A stretch of 64,000 bases of DNA, from NCBI RefSeq assembly GCF_963576675.1, contig NC_088913.1, positions 67,001-131,000 on the forward strand, written 5' to 3'. Below are positions 45,288 to 56,345 of this stretch, piece after piece. Each line of letters begins with the position of its first letter. Within the stretch, counting starts at the first letter, position 1. The notes below the pieces were generated by a model. It ran no database searches, had not been told where the DNA came from, and worked only from the letters and a program-made list of their open reading frames with translations. Both the position numbers and the translations under genes were made by a program. This stretch comes from Euphorbia lathyris. Its lineage: Eukaryota > Streptophyta > Magnoliopsida > Malpighiales > Euphorbiaceae.

Positions 45288-45479
45288 TGTAGACACCGAG
45301 TCGGAGGACCTGTGATGAAAACCTGTAACAAGACGGTTGAAGCGGTTGGTTCCGGGAGTTTTAAAGCAAAAAAATATAATAAAAAAAATGAGAGGTCACT
45401 AGGAGTTGCGGTCATCGAGTGGACGGCTCGCGAGTGCTCAGCGACGTGGTGCGAGCGCCTAGCGGCAGTCGGCGTGAGC

Positions 45480-45726
45480 CCAACAATAGTTGGACGCGCG
45501 CCCGACAGTGCGGGGCGCACACCCGACGGCCGCTGGGCGCGCGCGCCCGACAGCCGTTGGGCGAGCGGCCAACGTAGGTGGGACGAGCGGCCAACGTAGG
45601 TGGGGCGAGCGCCCAACGTCCGTTGGGCGGACGCCCAACATCCGTTGGGCGAACGCCCAATAAAGTTGGACGAGCGCCCAACAAAAGTTGGGCGTCCGCC
45701 CAACCAAGTTGGGCGTTCGCCCAACA
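45480..45726. repeat. Array of 18-bp palindromes GTTGGGCG-NN-CGCCCAAC
   Basis: About ten units spaced 24-27 bp. The right-hand ones are nearly perfect (GTTGGGCGTCCGCCCAAC, GTTGGGCGTTCGCCCAAC) and the left-hand ones degenerate. The array ends 5 bp before the TATA palindrome. The long open frames on both strands here are a by-product of the GC-rich repeat. Confidence 0.9.
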
Positions 45727-45730
45727 TTTT

Positions 45731-45761
45731 GGGATCCGTGCCTATAAAAGGCACGGATCCC
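45731..45761 (+). promoter_or_regulatory. TATA box inside a perfect 12-bp inverted repeat
   Basis: GGGATCCGTGCC, then TATAAAA (45743-45749), then GGCACGGATCCC. The arms are exact inverted copies and the loop is exactly the TATA box. Transcription should begin near 45775. This places a core promoter at the tip of a potential cruciform. Confidence 0.85.
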
Positions 45762-46399
45762 CATGCATTAAGAAAGGGAAGATTTTGGGGAGCTTCTCAC
45801 ACTAGAACATTTTCTAGAGAGAGAAAGTTGATTTTTTTGGGAAAAAAACATTTTTTTTTCCTAAAAATTGAAAATCTCCAAAAAGTTAAATATTTTACTA
45901 AAAACACAAAAAACACCGGAAAATCACGATTCGTGGAATCAGCCGACTTCAACTGTCAATACCGATCTTGAGGTATGATCCGAGGACTAGACTCGTGTTA
46001 TTTATTTTAATTATTTTATTTATTTATTTTTATTTTTAGTCTTTATTTTATTTATTTATTTATCACGTTTATTTATTCTCCCGTATTTATTTAATTCTCG
46101 TCCCGTATTAAATAAATGTTCGTTTTGGTTTTGAAATAAAAACCTCATTTTAATATCCCAATACGAACCGTGATCCGATTCAAAGGTAGTTCAGGATTAA
46201 AAAACGTTGTAATTATAAGTTTTTTAAAATATTTCTAAATAACGTTTTGAAATAAAACATCGTTTTAGGAGTCTCCGTTATAGACTATGATCCAATTTGG
46301 ATAGTTCGGAGGTCCAAAACGATAGAATAGATCTAATTTAAAGTGTTTGAACAAATATGGATAATATAGGGACTGCTGTTGATATTCTCCCTTTTCTGT

Positions 46400-46440
46400 C
46401 ACTAACAACAGATTAGCGACGGATTTTCCGTCGGTAATCT
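46400..46440. mobile_element. Possible CACTA terminus
   Basis: CACTAACAACA is followed by a 13-bp imperfect inverted repeat (GATTAGCGACGGA and TCCGTCGGTAATC, 46411-46439), like the subterminal hairpins of CACTA elements. Only one end was seen. Confidence 0.4.
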
Positions 46441-46643
46441 GCTGGAATCCGAAAATTACCCTTTTAACCCTCTTTTCTCAACTTTTTGATATTTATACTT
46501 GTATATATATATATTTAATTATGTAGCATATTCATAAAAATTATTTTTGAGTCCTATAACCCTTAAATACGTATTGTATAGCTTATATTTCACATTGGGA
46601 ATTTAATCTGTTTTGATTTGGTTTTGTAAAGCATTATATTTGT

Positions 46644-46913
46644 GTATATATATATATATATATATAGTTTTTGGCTCATTTAAGCTATATTAGCTATTAT
46701 TTAGAGTGGAAGTTGTTTTTTTATATATTTATTATGTAAAACTATTTTGAGATAAATGTTATTTTCTATTTATGGATCTTGCCCATTATTTTCATATGTT
46801 TTTTTGTAGGATAAAAATGTATTATACTTAGTATTTTGTATTATCATTATTATGCATATATTTAGTATCTTTTACTTATCTTTTAAACTATATCCTTATT
46901 TTTAGATAAAAAT

Positions 46914-46945
<32 letters not shown>

Positions 46946-46947
46946 GT
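46644..46947. repeat. Two (TA)n microsatellites
   Basis: TA runs at about 46644-46666 and 46915-46947. The second sits exactly where the 5' LTR of the next element is truncated. Confidence 0.85.
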
Positions 46948-46951
46948 ATAT

Positions 46952-47320
46952 GAATCTCCTCTTTCACCTGATTCATCACAGTAACGGCAAACCGCCGACT
47001 CGGCCATAAAGACCATTAATGAGCTATCAATTAGCTAACCGCCAGGTTAAAGGTAACCAGTAACCGCCAGCTTAAAGGTAACCAGTAACCGCCATTAATG
47101 GAGCATTAATGGAGACCTTCTAGTTGCTGAAGGTTACGACTTCTTAGCTATATATAGCCTACATCCCTAGGCTATCAAGGTACACATTCACTTACTCTTC
47201 GTCAATTCCGTTTGCTCTCTTGATCTTCCTTACTGACTTTGGCATCGGAGTGTCCCCGGCCGATCCCAACGGCGCCTCACAGGGACGTGCTCCGATCAAG
47301 GATTTTTCCCCGAGTTATCA
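46952..47320 (+). repeat. Truncated 5' LTR
   Basis: Ends CCCCGAGTTATCA. It contains a duplicated 'GGTTAAAGGTAACCAGTAACCGCC' type block and a TATA region ('CTATATATAGCC', about 47147). The following 'ATTGGTGCGGTGAAGG' occupies the priming-site position, though I cannot assign a tRNA. Confidence 0.85.
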
Positions 47321-49000
47321 ATTGGTGCGGTGAAGGTGGATCTCTAACAAACAGAAGATCACAAAATCTTGATTGTATAGAGTTTCACAAAGAACACAAC
47401 AATGGAGTCAACAGAATAGAAATCACAATCTCAAACTTTGGCTCAATCAGTACAACAAATCTTTCCAAAGATACAGTTCTCCATATATTGGTGGGAAAGA
47501 GTTTTCTACATTAAATCTGGAATTTTATGATGAAAAAGATAAGTTTCCTCTCCTTTCTTATTCCATTTTTAATTAAAGAAAATTGAGATCTCTCACTCTT
47601 ATAAAGTGCTATGAATATCATTAAATGTTATTATGATAAATCTAATAAACTGTGAAAGATGAAGTCATAGACACAAATCTTTCATTAAATCTTGCATGCT
47701 TACTATGCCCTCATATTTTTATGCATGACGAGTATAATATGTCATTATCATTGAATTAGTACAAGATGCATGTATAAGATCCGTAATCTTGGAATTTTAT
47801 AAAAAAAAATCATCCATTCAATGTGATTTTATCATTTGATATTAAAATATCATAAAAGGGCTCATGTAATTACAAATGATTTAGATCTGGTCGGTCTTTT
47901 GGATGAACATGCATATAACTATTAGAAGAAATTATAAAAAAATCATATTTGGTTTTTCCTTGTACAATTCACCATCTATATATGGATTTTCTCCTATATA
48001 GTACTTTTAATATCAGAAATTCATATTTTTTAATATTGTTTTGTCAAACAGTTATTTCATTCCCTTTTTTACAAGGATGTGTCTATTCATATAAAAACTG
48101 TTTATTTGACATTGTTAGAATTTCTGTTACCAACACAAGAGACTTGAAAATATTGAGTCTATTTGTAATTATCCTGTAATTGTCCCTAACTATTAAGCCC
48201 ATTATGGGCTGATGAATTACCAAATGGGATAAACAAAACTTTCATGTCCTGAGCTAACTACAAAATAGTGCAAGTGTCGGTTTCGGATCAGAACATTAAT
48301 TTATGCAAAATTCTTAGGATATACATGAGAATTCCTTAAAGATTGGAGGATTGTATGTGAAGGTAGGTGAGAGTGGATTTTGAGTAATTTTCCTTACACT
48401 CCAAATTGGAGGAGAATCATGGTACATGTATTTTTCTTCCAAAATTACCCTTTCTCTTTTATTTTATTTGTACAAATGAAATGATATAAGAGTAATTTTA
48501 TATATAACTATATTATTAAATCATCACTTACCTTTCTTTAATTACACCTCATTCAAATGAGGCTTTAATGATCTCTGAATGCCATTAATGTATGGATGCA
48601 CAATATTAATTGCAAGTAAATAGGAACTATGTAAGATATCTTACCCAATATAGAATGTCATAACTTTTATGACATTTAAAATAAATATGCTATCTTGGAT
48701 ATTAATGCGCATTGAAATACAAAAGGACATTATTCTTAAACCATTCTCATTATGGTTATTTATTAAGAATTCATTATGATATTCATGTGCAGTAGCAATC
48801 TTTATGGTTATGACCGTTATACGTGATATTATTATTAAAACAAGCACGATTAAAATTCTATTATGAATTTATTTGACATATAATATTTACTCGGTTTTAT
48901 CCTTTGACTAAGCTCATTCTAGAGTCAGGGACCAACGTGAAGGAATTATTAAGTTGATTCCAAGATGAATTAAAAATTCCATAAAGAGACATTGCATTAT
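47321..49000. other. AT-rich internal sequence, no gene seen
   Basis: Follows the truncated LTR. A MITE-like relative of the 3.9-kb element ('CTTACCTTTCTTTAATTACACCTCATTC') ends near 48560. No protein motifs were found. Confidence 0.5.
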
Positions 49001-49199
49001 ACATGATATTTGCCAACAAGGTCAATGCAAACAGTCTTTTGCTATGAAGTATGTTCCGTGGATCAAGCCACTGATCCCCAAGGTAAGTGAATATAGCTTT
49101 TATGCCTTACCACAATCTTTTAATAATGGACAGGGTATGCCCCACTTCTGGAGTTCTTTCAGTGCTAACCCACAGGTACAAGGGAATTGCTAATAATGC

Positions 49200-50900
49200 A
49201 ACCAGTGCCAAACACTAGCATGAAAAATAAAGCTCAATCCAGAGAAGTGTATATGTAGAGCCACTTCAGAAAAATTCCTTGACTATGTCATTGGCCAAAA
49301 AGGAGTTAGAGCAAATCCAGATAAAATAAAAGCCTTGCGAGGAAAAAGGTGAAAAGAGCGCCTAAATGAAATCCCCACTATGGGTGAGAAAGATCCAGAG
49401 GTTGAACGGGCGGATCATCGTACTAGAAAGATTGTCAACAAGCATATCAAGGTATAAAACAATTCCTAGCAGAACCACCCTTGATGAGCAGACCAATCTG
49501 AAGGGGAGACCTGCATTTGTATCAATCTGTCATGGATAAAGATATGTGCACCGTGGTTATTTAAGAAGAAGAAGGTCAGTAGTTCTCCATCTATTATGTT
49601 AGCAAAATGTTGAAGGATGCGGAGACAAGATATCAGAAGTTAGATAAAATGGCTCCCATGGTTGTGACAACATCCATCCGCGTTAAACCATATCTCCAAG
49701 CATAACCTCAACATGATCGAGATCAAGATCAAGAACCGGCTTCACCATCATGATTCAACATTAAACACACGAATGATGAGATTGAAAGGTGAGTGCATGC
49801 CGCTCTATATAGACAAGAGAACAATGCAGAAAGGTACGCCATCAAGTTAACATGAAATCGCCATTCACAGCACGGATCCTGGGGTACGAAGCGGACAGAA
49901 TGTTTAAAGCTTCCAACTTGCCACAATATAAAAGAAAAGATTCAATATAAGCGGGACATTACATATCCCGAACCGAAAGGAGGGGAGCATGTAACCGTTG
50001 GAAGAAACGCCAAAGCGTACTACAGGTTGGCCACCACATTGGTTGGCCACCACACTGAAGCTTGCTGGGAGCTGGCAAACTAGATAGCTTTGTCCAGAAT
50101 AACAAATAACAAGATGACAAGCAGAAGACAGATCCCAAAAATAAATTCAAAAGTGTCATTAATGTCATAGCAGATGGACCAGTGTATCAGCCACCCGTGG
50201 AAAAAGCAAAAATATCCGCTCTGGATAAAACATCCCTCCATTGCTCCTTTTGCAGCAACAGGTCCAGTAATCTCTCCACATGCAGATGCATTGGTAGTAA
50301 CAATGGCGATTCAAGGATGGGAGATAAAATAAAGCGAGTAAAGACACGGGCAGTTCTCGCAATGTCATCACCAAAGGTGCATTCGCCAAAATAAAGGTTG
50401 ATCCGATCCAAATAGAAACAACCATTGTTGACATCATTGGAGTGACGGGTCACACTATCCAGACCAAGGGCCAGAGGTTGCAGCCCTAATTTTCATCCGT
50501 CGTCTGACAATGTACATTCCCACCAGCAAAGGAGGAGTAATGATTAGCGGGAACCAAAAGGTGGCTAAAGAGACTTATACTCGGCGTCACTATCAATCTG
50601 CCCACAATCCAAAGAGGACGAAGGTGAGAAATATTAACTTGTCACTACAGCTTTGGGCGACACAGAAACGCTCCTTATTGCTGATGGAAAGCGGGTGCGG
50701 ATCGCCAAAGGATTAAAACTTGAGATCAAAGAGGATGTTAAAAAAGTTCTCATTGAGTCTGAAAGCGTATTTACATAGGAGAATGAGATCCCCACAGGAG
50801 TAAGCCCAGATGTGATTACTTATAAGTTAAACATCATTGAGGATGCGGTTCTAGTTGCTCAGAAAAGACGGAACCATAGGTCTAAAAATCAGTATTTTAC
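49200..50900 (+). pseudogene. Decayed Ty3/gypsy pol (end of RT, RNase H and beyond)
   Basis: Fragments of a gypsy polyprotein in shifting frames. An RT C-terminal motif 'FLDYVIGQKGVRANPDKIKA' lies at about 49275-49335. RNase H text equivalent to 'IYYVSKMLKDAETRYQKLDKMA' lies at about 49590-49655. Many stops and shifts separate the pieces, and the sequence to about 50.9 kb gives no further secure motif. The decay contrasts with the near-identical LTRs. Confidence 0.6.
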
Positions 50901-50999
50901 GTATTCTTATATGTGCATTAAACTGTTATAGTATCCTACATTTTATAATTTATTCTTTCTCGCCATACTTCTTATATTCATTTGCCTAGCTTTTAGTGC

Positions 51000-51590
51000 T
51001 GATATACGCCCAGTGGCTGGCGAATGAAAAGTTCCACATGCGGATCAATTACCTCAAAGATAGGACAATTGATCCCATCACGGGCGGATCCCCTTTCCAC
51101 AAAGATAAGAAGCACAGACCCTCAGGAGCTTTCAAATGAGCTCAACTCTCTCCTCAAAGACAAGAAAAGGATTGACCACCATCAAAAGCGGGTTAAAATC
51201 ATCTCAAACATGAGATCATTACACCCTCAACTTTCTCCTCAAAGATAGGAGAACACTCTCATGGGCGGATCCATCTTTAGATGATCACCATTCGAGAAAG
51301 AGTTAAAACATTCCTTGGACGCAAGGACTTTACACTCTCTCACTCCCTTCCCAAAGAAGGGTTCACAAGTCCTACGGGCGGATCGCTTCACCTCAAAGAT
51401 ACCCTAGGCAGCTTTACTTCCTCTAGAAGGAATAGAACAGCTTCTAAACCTTCACAAAGGTTCACACATTGGGGTACAGCTAGCCACCTACCCTAAACAA
51501 TCGGAGAAATCCTAAACCAGATTCTAGAAAATTACTTGCTAAAAGATATAATGCATTAGTAAAAATAGTTCTGGAAAGCAAAGGGTTCAT
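51000..51590. other. 3' internal region with recurring GGGCGGAT segments
   Basis: Non-coding sequence containing scattered 'GGGCGGATC' copies (about 51083, 51264, 51377), continued beyond the tandem array at about 52380. Loosely repeated, probably part of the element's 3' non-coding region. Confidence 0.5.
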
Positions 51591-51595
51591 CCAAG

Positions 51596-52105
51596 TAATG
51601 AAGCCTCGTCTTCATCTCTAAGTAATGAAGCCTCGTCTTCATCTCCAAATAATGAAGCCTCATCTTCATCCAAGTAATGAAGCCTCGTCTTCATCCAAGT
51701 AATGAAGCCTCGTCTTCATCTCCAAGTAATGAAGCCTCGTCTTCATCTCCAAATAATGAAGCCTCGTCTTCATCCAAGTAATGAAGCCTCGTCTTCATCT
51801 CCAAGTAATGAAGCCTCGTCTTCATCTTCAAACAATGAAGCCTCGTCTTCATCTCCAAATAATGAAGCCTCGTCTTCATCCAAGTAATGAAGCCTCGTCT
51901 TCATCAAATTAATGAAGCCTCGTCTTCATTCAATTCATGAAGCCTCGTCTTCATCCAATTCATGAAGCCTCGTCTTCATCCAATCAATGAAGCCTCATCT
52001 TCATCCAATTAATGAAGTCTCGTCTTTATCCAAACAATGAAGCCTCGTCTTCATCAAAGTAATGAATTCACGTCTTCATCATAGAAATAACAAAGTCTCG
52101 CCTCC
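51596..52105. repeat. Minisatellite: 25-27-bp unit, about 19-20 copies
   Basis: Head-to-tail units of AATGAAGCCTCGTCTTCATC plus a 5-7-base variable tail. Central units are near-identical and the ends degenerate. The unit contains inverted GAAG...CTTC. Units are open on both strands by chance. No independent evidence of a protein. Confidence 0.95.
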
Positions 52106-52530
52106 ACAAAATGCACAAAAGTCCCTAAATGGCTGATCATTCTTACTGATCCCTAAGGGCAGGTCATTCCCCACAATTTGGCAGAACTGAAGAAAATAAG
52201 TCCCTAAAGGCGAATCATAATCCTATGCGGTAGGAACAAATGGTCCCATAAAAGGCAGGTTATTCCTTTCTAGCTCTCAAGAAACACCTAGAGGATAACA
52301 ATGGATACGGTTTGCCACCTATCCACAAGGAAGCAAAAACCCCTAAAAGTGCATCATATCCATATATGATCCCACATAGGGCGGATCTTGTTCATAAGAT
52401 CCCGCATAAGGAAGCCCCAAAAGGCGCATCATTTCCATATATGATCCCCCATCTAGGGCGGGTCCACTTTCCTCCAAGATAGAAAAATAAAACACCATTT
52501 AGACAGCCCTAAAGAGATTTTTATACCTTT

Positions 52531-52541
52531 AGGGGGGCTTC
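52531..52541 (+). other. Polypurine tract
   Basis: AGGGGGGCTTC directly before the 3' LTR start TGATAACAACCC. The array unit has the related 'GGAGGCTTCG' before its LTR. Confidence 0.75.
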
Positions 52542-53349
52542 TGATAACAACCCAAATTATTCTTGAATAAGGAATAAGGGAAAATTAATAGAAATAATGG
52601 CAAACCATTATTCCTTCTAAAAGAGATATTTATACATGATTAATGTGGAATTAATGATAATTAATGCAGGGGAGAATATGCAAATAATGAGGAAAAGGAA
52701 GGAGTCTCTAGCATTATGCCACGCCACGTGGACCATGGCGAGATACGCCATAATGAGATACGCCCGATGAGAGCGAGTAGCGGAGACCCGCCATAGCTCT
52801 CAAGGAGAGCGTACATACGCCTTGACGGATCAATGAATACGAAAAGGGATATTCATCTTACTGACAGAATATTATCCCAAGGACCAAAAGGGATATTCAC
52901 CTTGAGAACACCGCAAGAAGAACCGGATGGCGGATCTCCACGGTTCAGCTCAGTGAGATCCGCTGGCGAACCTATGAGGCGAATCTCCTCTTTCACCTGA
53001 TTCATCACAGTAACGGCAAACCGCCGACTCGGCCATAAAGACCATTAATGAGCTATCAATTAGCTAACCGCCAGGTTAAAGGTAACCAGTAACCGCCAGC
53101 TTAAAGGTAACCAGTAACCGCCATTAATGGAGCATTAATGGAGACCTTCTAGTTGCTGAAGGTTACGACTTCTTAGCTATATATAGCCTACATCCCTAGG
53201 CTATCAAGGTACACATTCACTTACTCTTTGTCAATTCAGTTTGCTCTCTTGATCTTCCTTACTGACTTTGGCATCAGAGTGTCCCCGGCCGATCCCAACG
53301 GCGCCTCACAAGGACGTGCTCCGATCAAGGATTTTTCCCCGAGTTATCA
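52542..53349 (+). repeat. 3' LTR of the gypsy-like element, 808 bp
   Basis: TGATAACAACCC...GAGTTATCA. The first 130 bp match the solo LTR at 14815 closely and the last 370 bp match 46952-47320. The middle (about 52680-52980), with repeated 'GAGATACGCC' and 'GGGATATTCA' text, is unique to this longer form. Confidence 0.88.
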
Positions 53350-54415
53350 GACTTTAATGTACATATTTCAACTTTGTTTTACTTGGTGAATTTTGGGGGA
53401 TTTAAATGGTTCATTCTTGTACATATATTCAAGTAAGGTTCAATTGAGTGGAAAAGGAAAATAAATCATAAAAAAGAGAGTTTAATTTGCTTATTTAAAC
53501 TTAATTTTTTAAGAAGTTCCTAAGGTAAATGAAAGGCTTTCTCATCATTTTAAACCGTTTCCTAAAGCATCACGTGTTAAAACCTTAATTCGTTCCAACG
53601 ACGGATTAAGCGAACCTTGTAATTAAAATTGCTTTTGTGAATAATGAAGTTTTGAATTGTTTTCCTAATTAAATGGTTTTTGTACAAAATAAATTGACTT
53701 GTATGCTTAATCACGCTTTTAGATTAAAAATGTTTGCTCAACGTTTTCAAACGCTCGAGTCGTTCCAACGGCGATTCGAGTGAACGTCATTAACGGGGTT
53801 TTGAAACGTGCCTAAATCGTTCCAACGACGATTAAGGTACGAACCATGTAAATAAACTCGTTTTTGGGGAATGAGATTAGCTTAGAGTTAGTGTATAGTC
53901 TAAAGCATAAAATCACACTGTGAATAAATCAATTCTTTCTTCTCCCCCTCTCTCTCTCCTATATACTTTAAATTTATGCAAAATGGGTGATTCTTTACTA
54001 AAATGGCTTTCGAATAACATGCTCAAAACGGTTTTCAAAGCGAGAAAGAAAAGGTTTCAAATGAATTTTAAACTTAAAGAAATATGCGATTAGTCCGTTA
54101 TCGCCTAACACGCTGAGTAGGAGGCCGGTGGTTCATAACCGGGTGATGTCGGGGTGCCTAGTAGCCTTTCTCCGGAAAGGAGCTAGCCTTCTCGGCTCGT
54201 ACCTAAGTTTCCCGAACCCTCACCGGTCTCCTGCAAGGGATCAGTGTTCATTTTCCCATTCGTGGGTGGCGACTCTTCCATACTCCGAGCTCCAGTCCTG
54301 CCGAGCAGCTTGATTCCACGATTGGTTGGTTTCGGTGCTAATCACCACTTACATCGCCATGAGGTGTCCACCCCCCGGTCCGCCCGAGCGAGGCCGTTCG
54401 GCACCTTATCTAACA
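53350..54415 (+). mobile_element. Right part of the Tat-element 5' LTR
   Basis: Ends 'CTTATCTAACA' two bases before the priming site. Contains recurring 'CGTTCCAACGACGATTAAG'-type text (about 53590, 53760, 53820) and a GC-rich end. Its own left end is not visible, because the gypsy-like element abuts it. This fits one LTR interrupted from 46.95 to 53.35 kb. Confidence 0.55.
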
Positions 54416-54417
54416 AG

Positions 54418-54435
54418 TGGCGACTCTGCTGGGGA
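54418..54435 (+). other. Primer-binding site of the Tat element
   Basis: TGGCGACTCTGCTGGGGA, a motif I know as the priming site of Tat-type plant gypsy elements, two bases after the LTR end. Confidence 0.75.
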
Positions 54436-56345
54436 AGTGAGAAATTTGATTCCGGAAGGCGTGTATTAAGCCCTTAACGGGGACGGATCGTATTATTTCT
54501 TTTCGTATGCATTCACAAGCATTATTGCAAACCTTTTGGGTAATTTCCGCGAAACCTCTAGCGAGAGTCCATTCGTCGCTCGAAAGAGGCTAGTGTAAGT
54601 TCCCCCTTACAGTAAGGCGCCAAAGGGTCCCCATCCATTCGTTAGGGGCGAATTTGTGCGGTCCTGTGAGGTCCCGCAATCAGCCGTGTCAGCATATAGT
54701 AGCCTTAGAAGTTGCCGTAGGATTACCCGTTACTAGTTTTAATGTGATAAATGAATCAGTTCATGTTTTCAAATTGCCATGATACGTGTCTAATCCTAAA
54801 ATACGTAAAGAAAATGAAACGATACGTTAATATATACTCTTAAACCGATATACAAACTACCCTAAAACATCGAAACGATTCGAACTAAAGACGACTTAGT
54901 CATCTCGTACGAATGAACTTGTGCGACCCGCCTGGTCCCTTTCCGTCTCCCGAAGAAGGCACATGTTCAGGAAATGCGTTATGACGTAAGCACGTATTAG
55001 TATGAATCGGTTTGGTATTAAGGATAGTTATATCTCGATTCAAAAGACTATATTAACAGTAGCCGTTATTCACATTCTTTAATTAAGTTGGGATAAAACG
55101 AGATTATGACAAAACGAAAACAAAGAACATTTCTGTTTCGAACGACCCCGTTGTAACGTAAAGAGGTTCACAAACGTGGCCCGTGCCTTCTGAATGAAAA
55201 ACGAACTCTTACGTTACGCCTTGTGTTGTTCTTAAGAGAAATGGACGTATTCGCGAAAGTGACTAAGAAAATAAAAGAAAATGAAACGACCAAAATCATT
55301 CTGTATCTACGATATATGTCAATCCCGAGAGTAGTTAAAGAAAAGGAACCAATGTCATTAAATACGTGCCTTGAACTGGTATATACACCGTTTAAAATCA
55401 CAAAGCCGAATTAAGATAAGAAACCGTGTGATTGCACCATATGGACGAGACTGTAGGTTTGATTAATGGCTCGATCATTTCGACCGTTACCAAACTACAA
55501 GAAATATAGCCCGACATGCGTGTTTGCTTAACTCGTGCCTAAATGAAAAAGAACGGTAATATCCCTGCTTTGAATAAGCATGCGATTCAACGAAACGTTG
55601 ATTTTCTATAACCACGCTAGGATGGTATATCCCATAAATTAGAAAGAAATAAAAGTTGTTAATAGCCAAAAGATTATCGTGCGCTCAAATAAGACTCGCT
55701 GTCTTTTTACGTAGCCAAAACGAGCAAACAGATTCTTAACGCTAAAAACAAACACGTTACGCGATGAGTCCGTTCCTTAAAATAAAAAGTGATTTCATCA
55801 CTAAATAAAAACACGTGGTTACGTCTCTCGATAGATCCAAAAGATCCCGTCGTAATCCAAAAATCGAGACACGAACCCACGTGAATAAAAGGGAATGAGT
55901 CATTGTCAATAACGAACGATTGAACCAAAAGAATAACTCGTACCGCGTCTAAATCCGAGATACGCTCAAAAGGGAATCAAAACCCGAACAAATGCGTCTC
56001 GTGAAATAAAAAAAGACGAGTTATTCAAAAGGACAATCCATTTGGTCAATATCTTAGTCACTGAACGTTGATACGTCGAAACGAACTGTATTGTCTGATG
56101 GATGATTTACTTTTTTTTCCGTAATAATCGACGGCATCACGCGTTCCCTGGACCGCAATGTGAGCCCCAAACCAAAATCCTAGGAAAGAGACTTGGACCG
56201 TCGAGTGTGTGGAGGAATAAGGGTGGAAGAGAGATGTTGTGATACGTGTAATTAGACTGACGTTTGTTCTTCTTATCTTATATATCTATAAATAAATAAA
56301 CGCACACACCACGAATCATGCATATAAAATCATGCATACATTCTA
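54436..56345 (+). other. Long untranslated leader of the Tat element
   Basis: About 1.9 kb between the priming site and the Gag ATG, without a credible gene. It has many 'AACGA' and 'CGAAACG' motifs. Long leaders are known in this lineage. Confidence 0.65.

Larger units (their letters stand above)
45288..46949 (+). mobile_element. Left part of a long gypsy LTR (probably of the Tat element)
   Basis: Starts TGTAGACACCGAGTCGG, a TGT...-type LTR start, with a palindromic U3 array and a TATA box at 45743. The downstream sequence with repeated 'CGATCCGA' and 'GAACCGTGATCCGATTC' text is typical of long U5/R regions. No LTR end is found before the gypsy-like insertion at 46.95 kb. I infer that the LTR resumes at 53350 and ends at 54415 next to a priming site. 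The candidate left target site is ACCGT (45283-45287); its partner is outside the window. The boundary at 46949 is approximate. Confidence 0.5.
46952..53349 (+). mobile_element. Gypsy-like element with 5'-truncated left LTR
   Basis: The left LTR remnant (46952-47320) and the right LTR (52542-53349) match at 365 of 369 bases over the shared part by eye. Between them lie a decayed gypsy pol, a 25-27-bp tandem array, and a polypurine tract before the right LTR. The left LTR lacks its first 439 bp, replaced by a TA microsatellite. The LTR family is that of the solo LTR at 14815. It appears inserted into the 5' LTR of the Tat element. Confidence 0.75.

Noticed and set aside
45260..45971. Overlapping long frames on both strands (Gly/Arg/Pro-rich)
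   Set aside because: They come from the GC-rich palindrome array in a U3 region. Repetitive frames on both strands are a composition effect.
47239..47576. Frames just after the truncated LTR
   Set aside because: They start inside the LTR and show no Gag or other motif.
48344..48560. Second complete copy of the 3.9-kb MITE
   Set aside because: Only partial similarity at the ends; boundaries and target duplication could not be shown, so it is mentioned only as a relative.
51691..51887. Repetitive peptides encoded by the minisatellite on both strands
   Set aside because: Unit lengths of 25 and 27 bp shift the frame repeatedly. No start context or domain.
51596..52105. CRISPR-like appearance of regularly spaced repeats
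   Set aside because: The tails between repeats are only 5-7 bases and similar to each other; this is a plant minisatellite inside a retroelement.
49000..52541. Endogenous pararetrovirus
   Set aside because: Visible motifs are those of gypsy RT and RNase H, with LTRs and a polypurine tract; no viral movement or coat motifs were seen.
55168..55928. Short frames in the long leader of the Tat element
   Set aside because: No domain, unusual composition, and located between the priming site and Gag.
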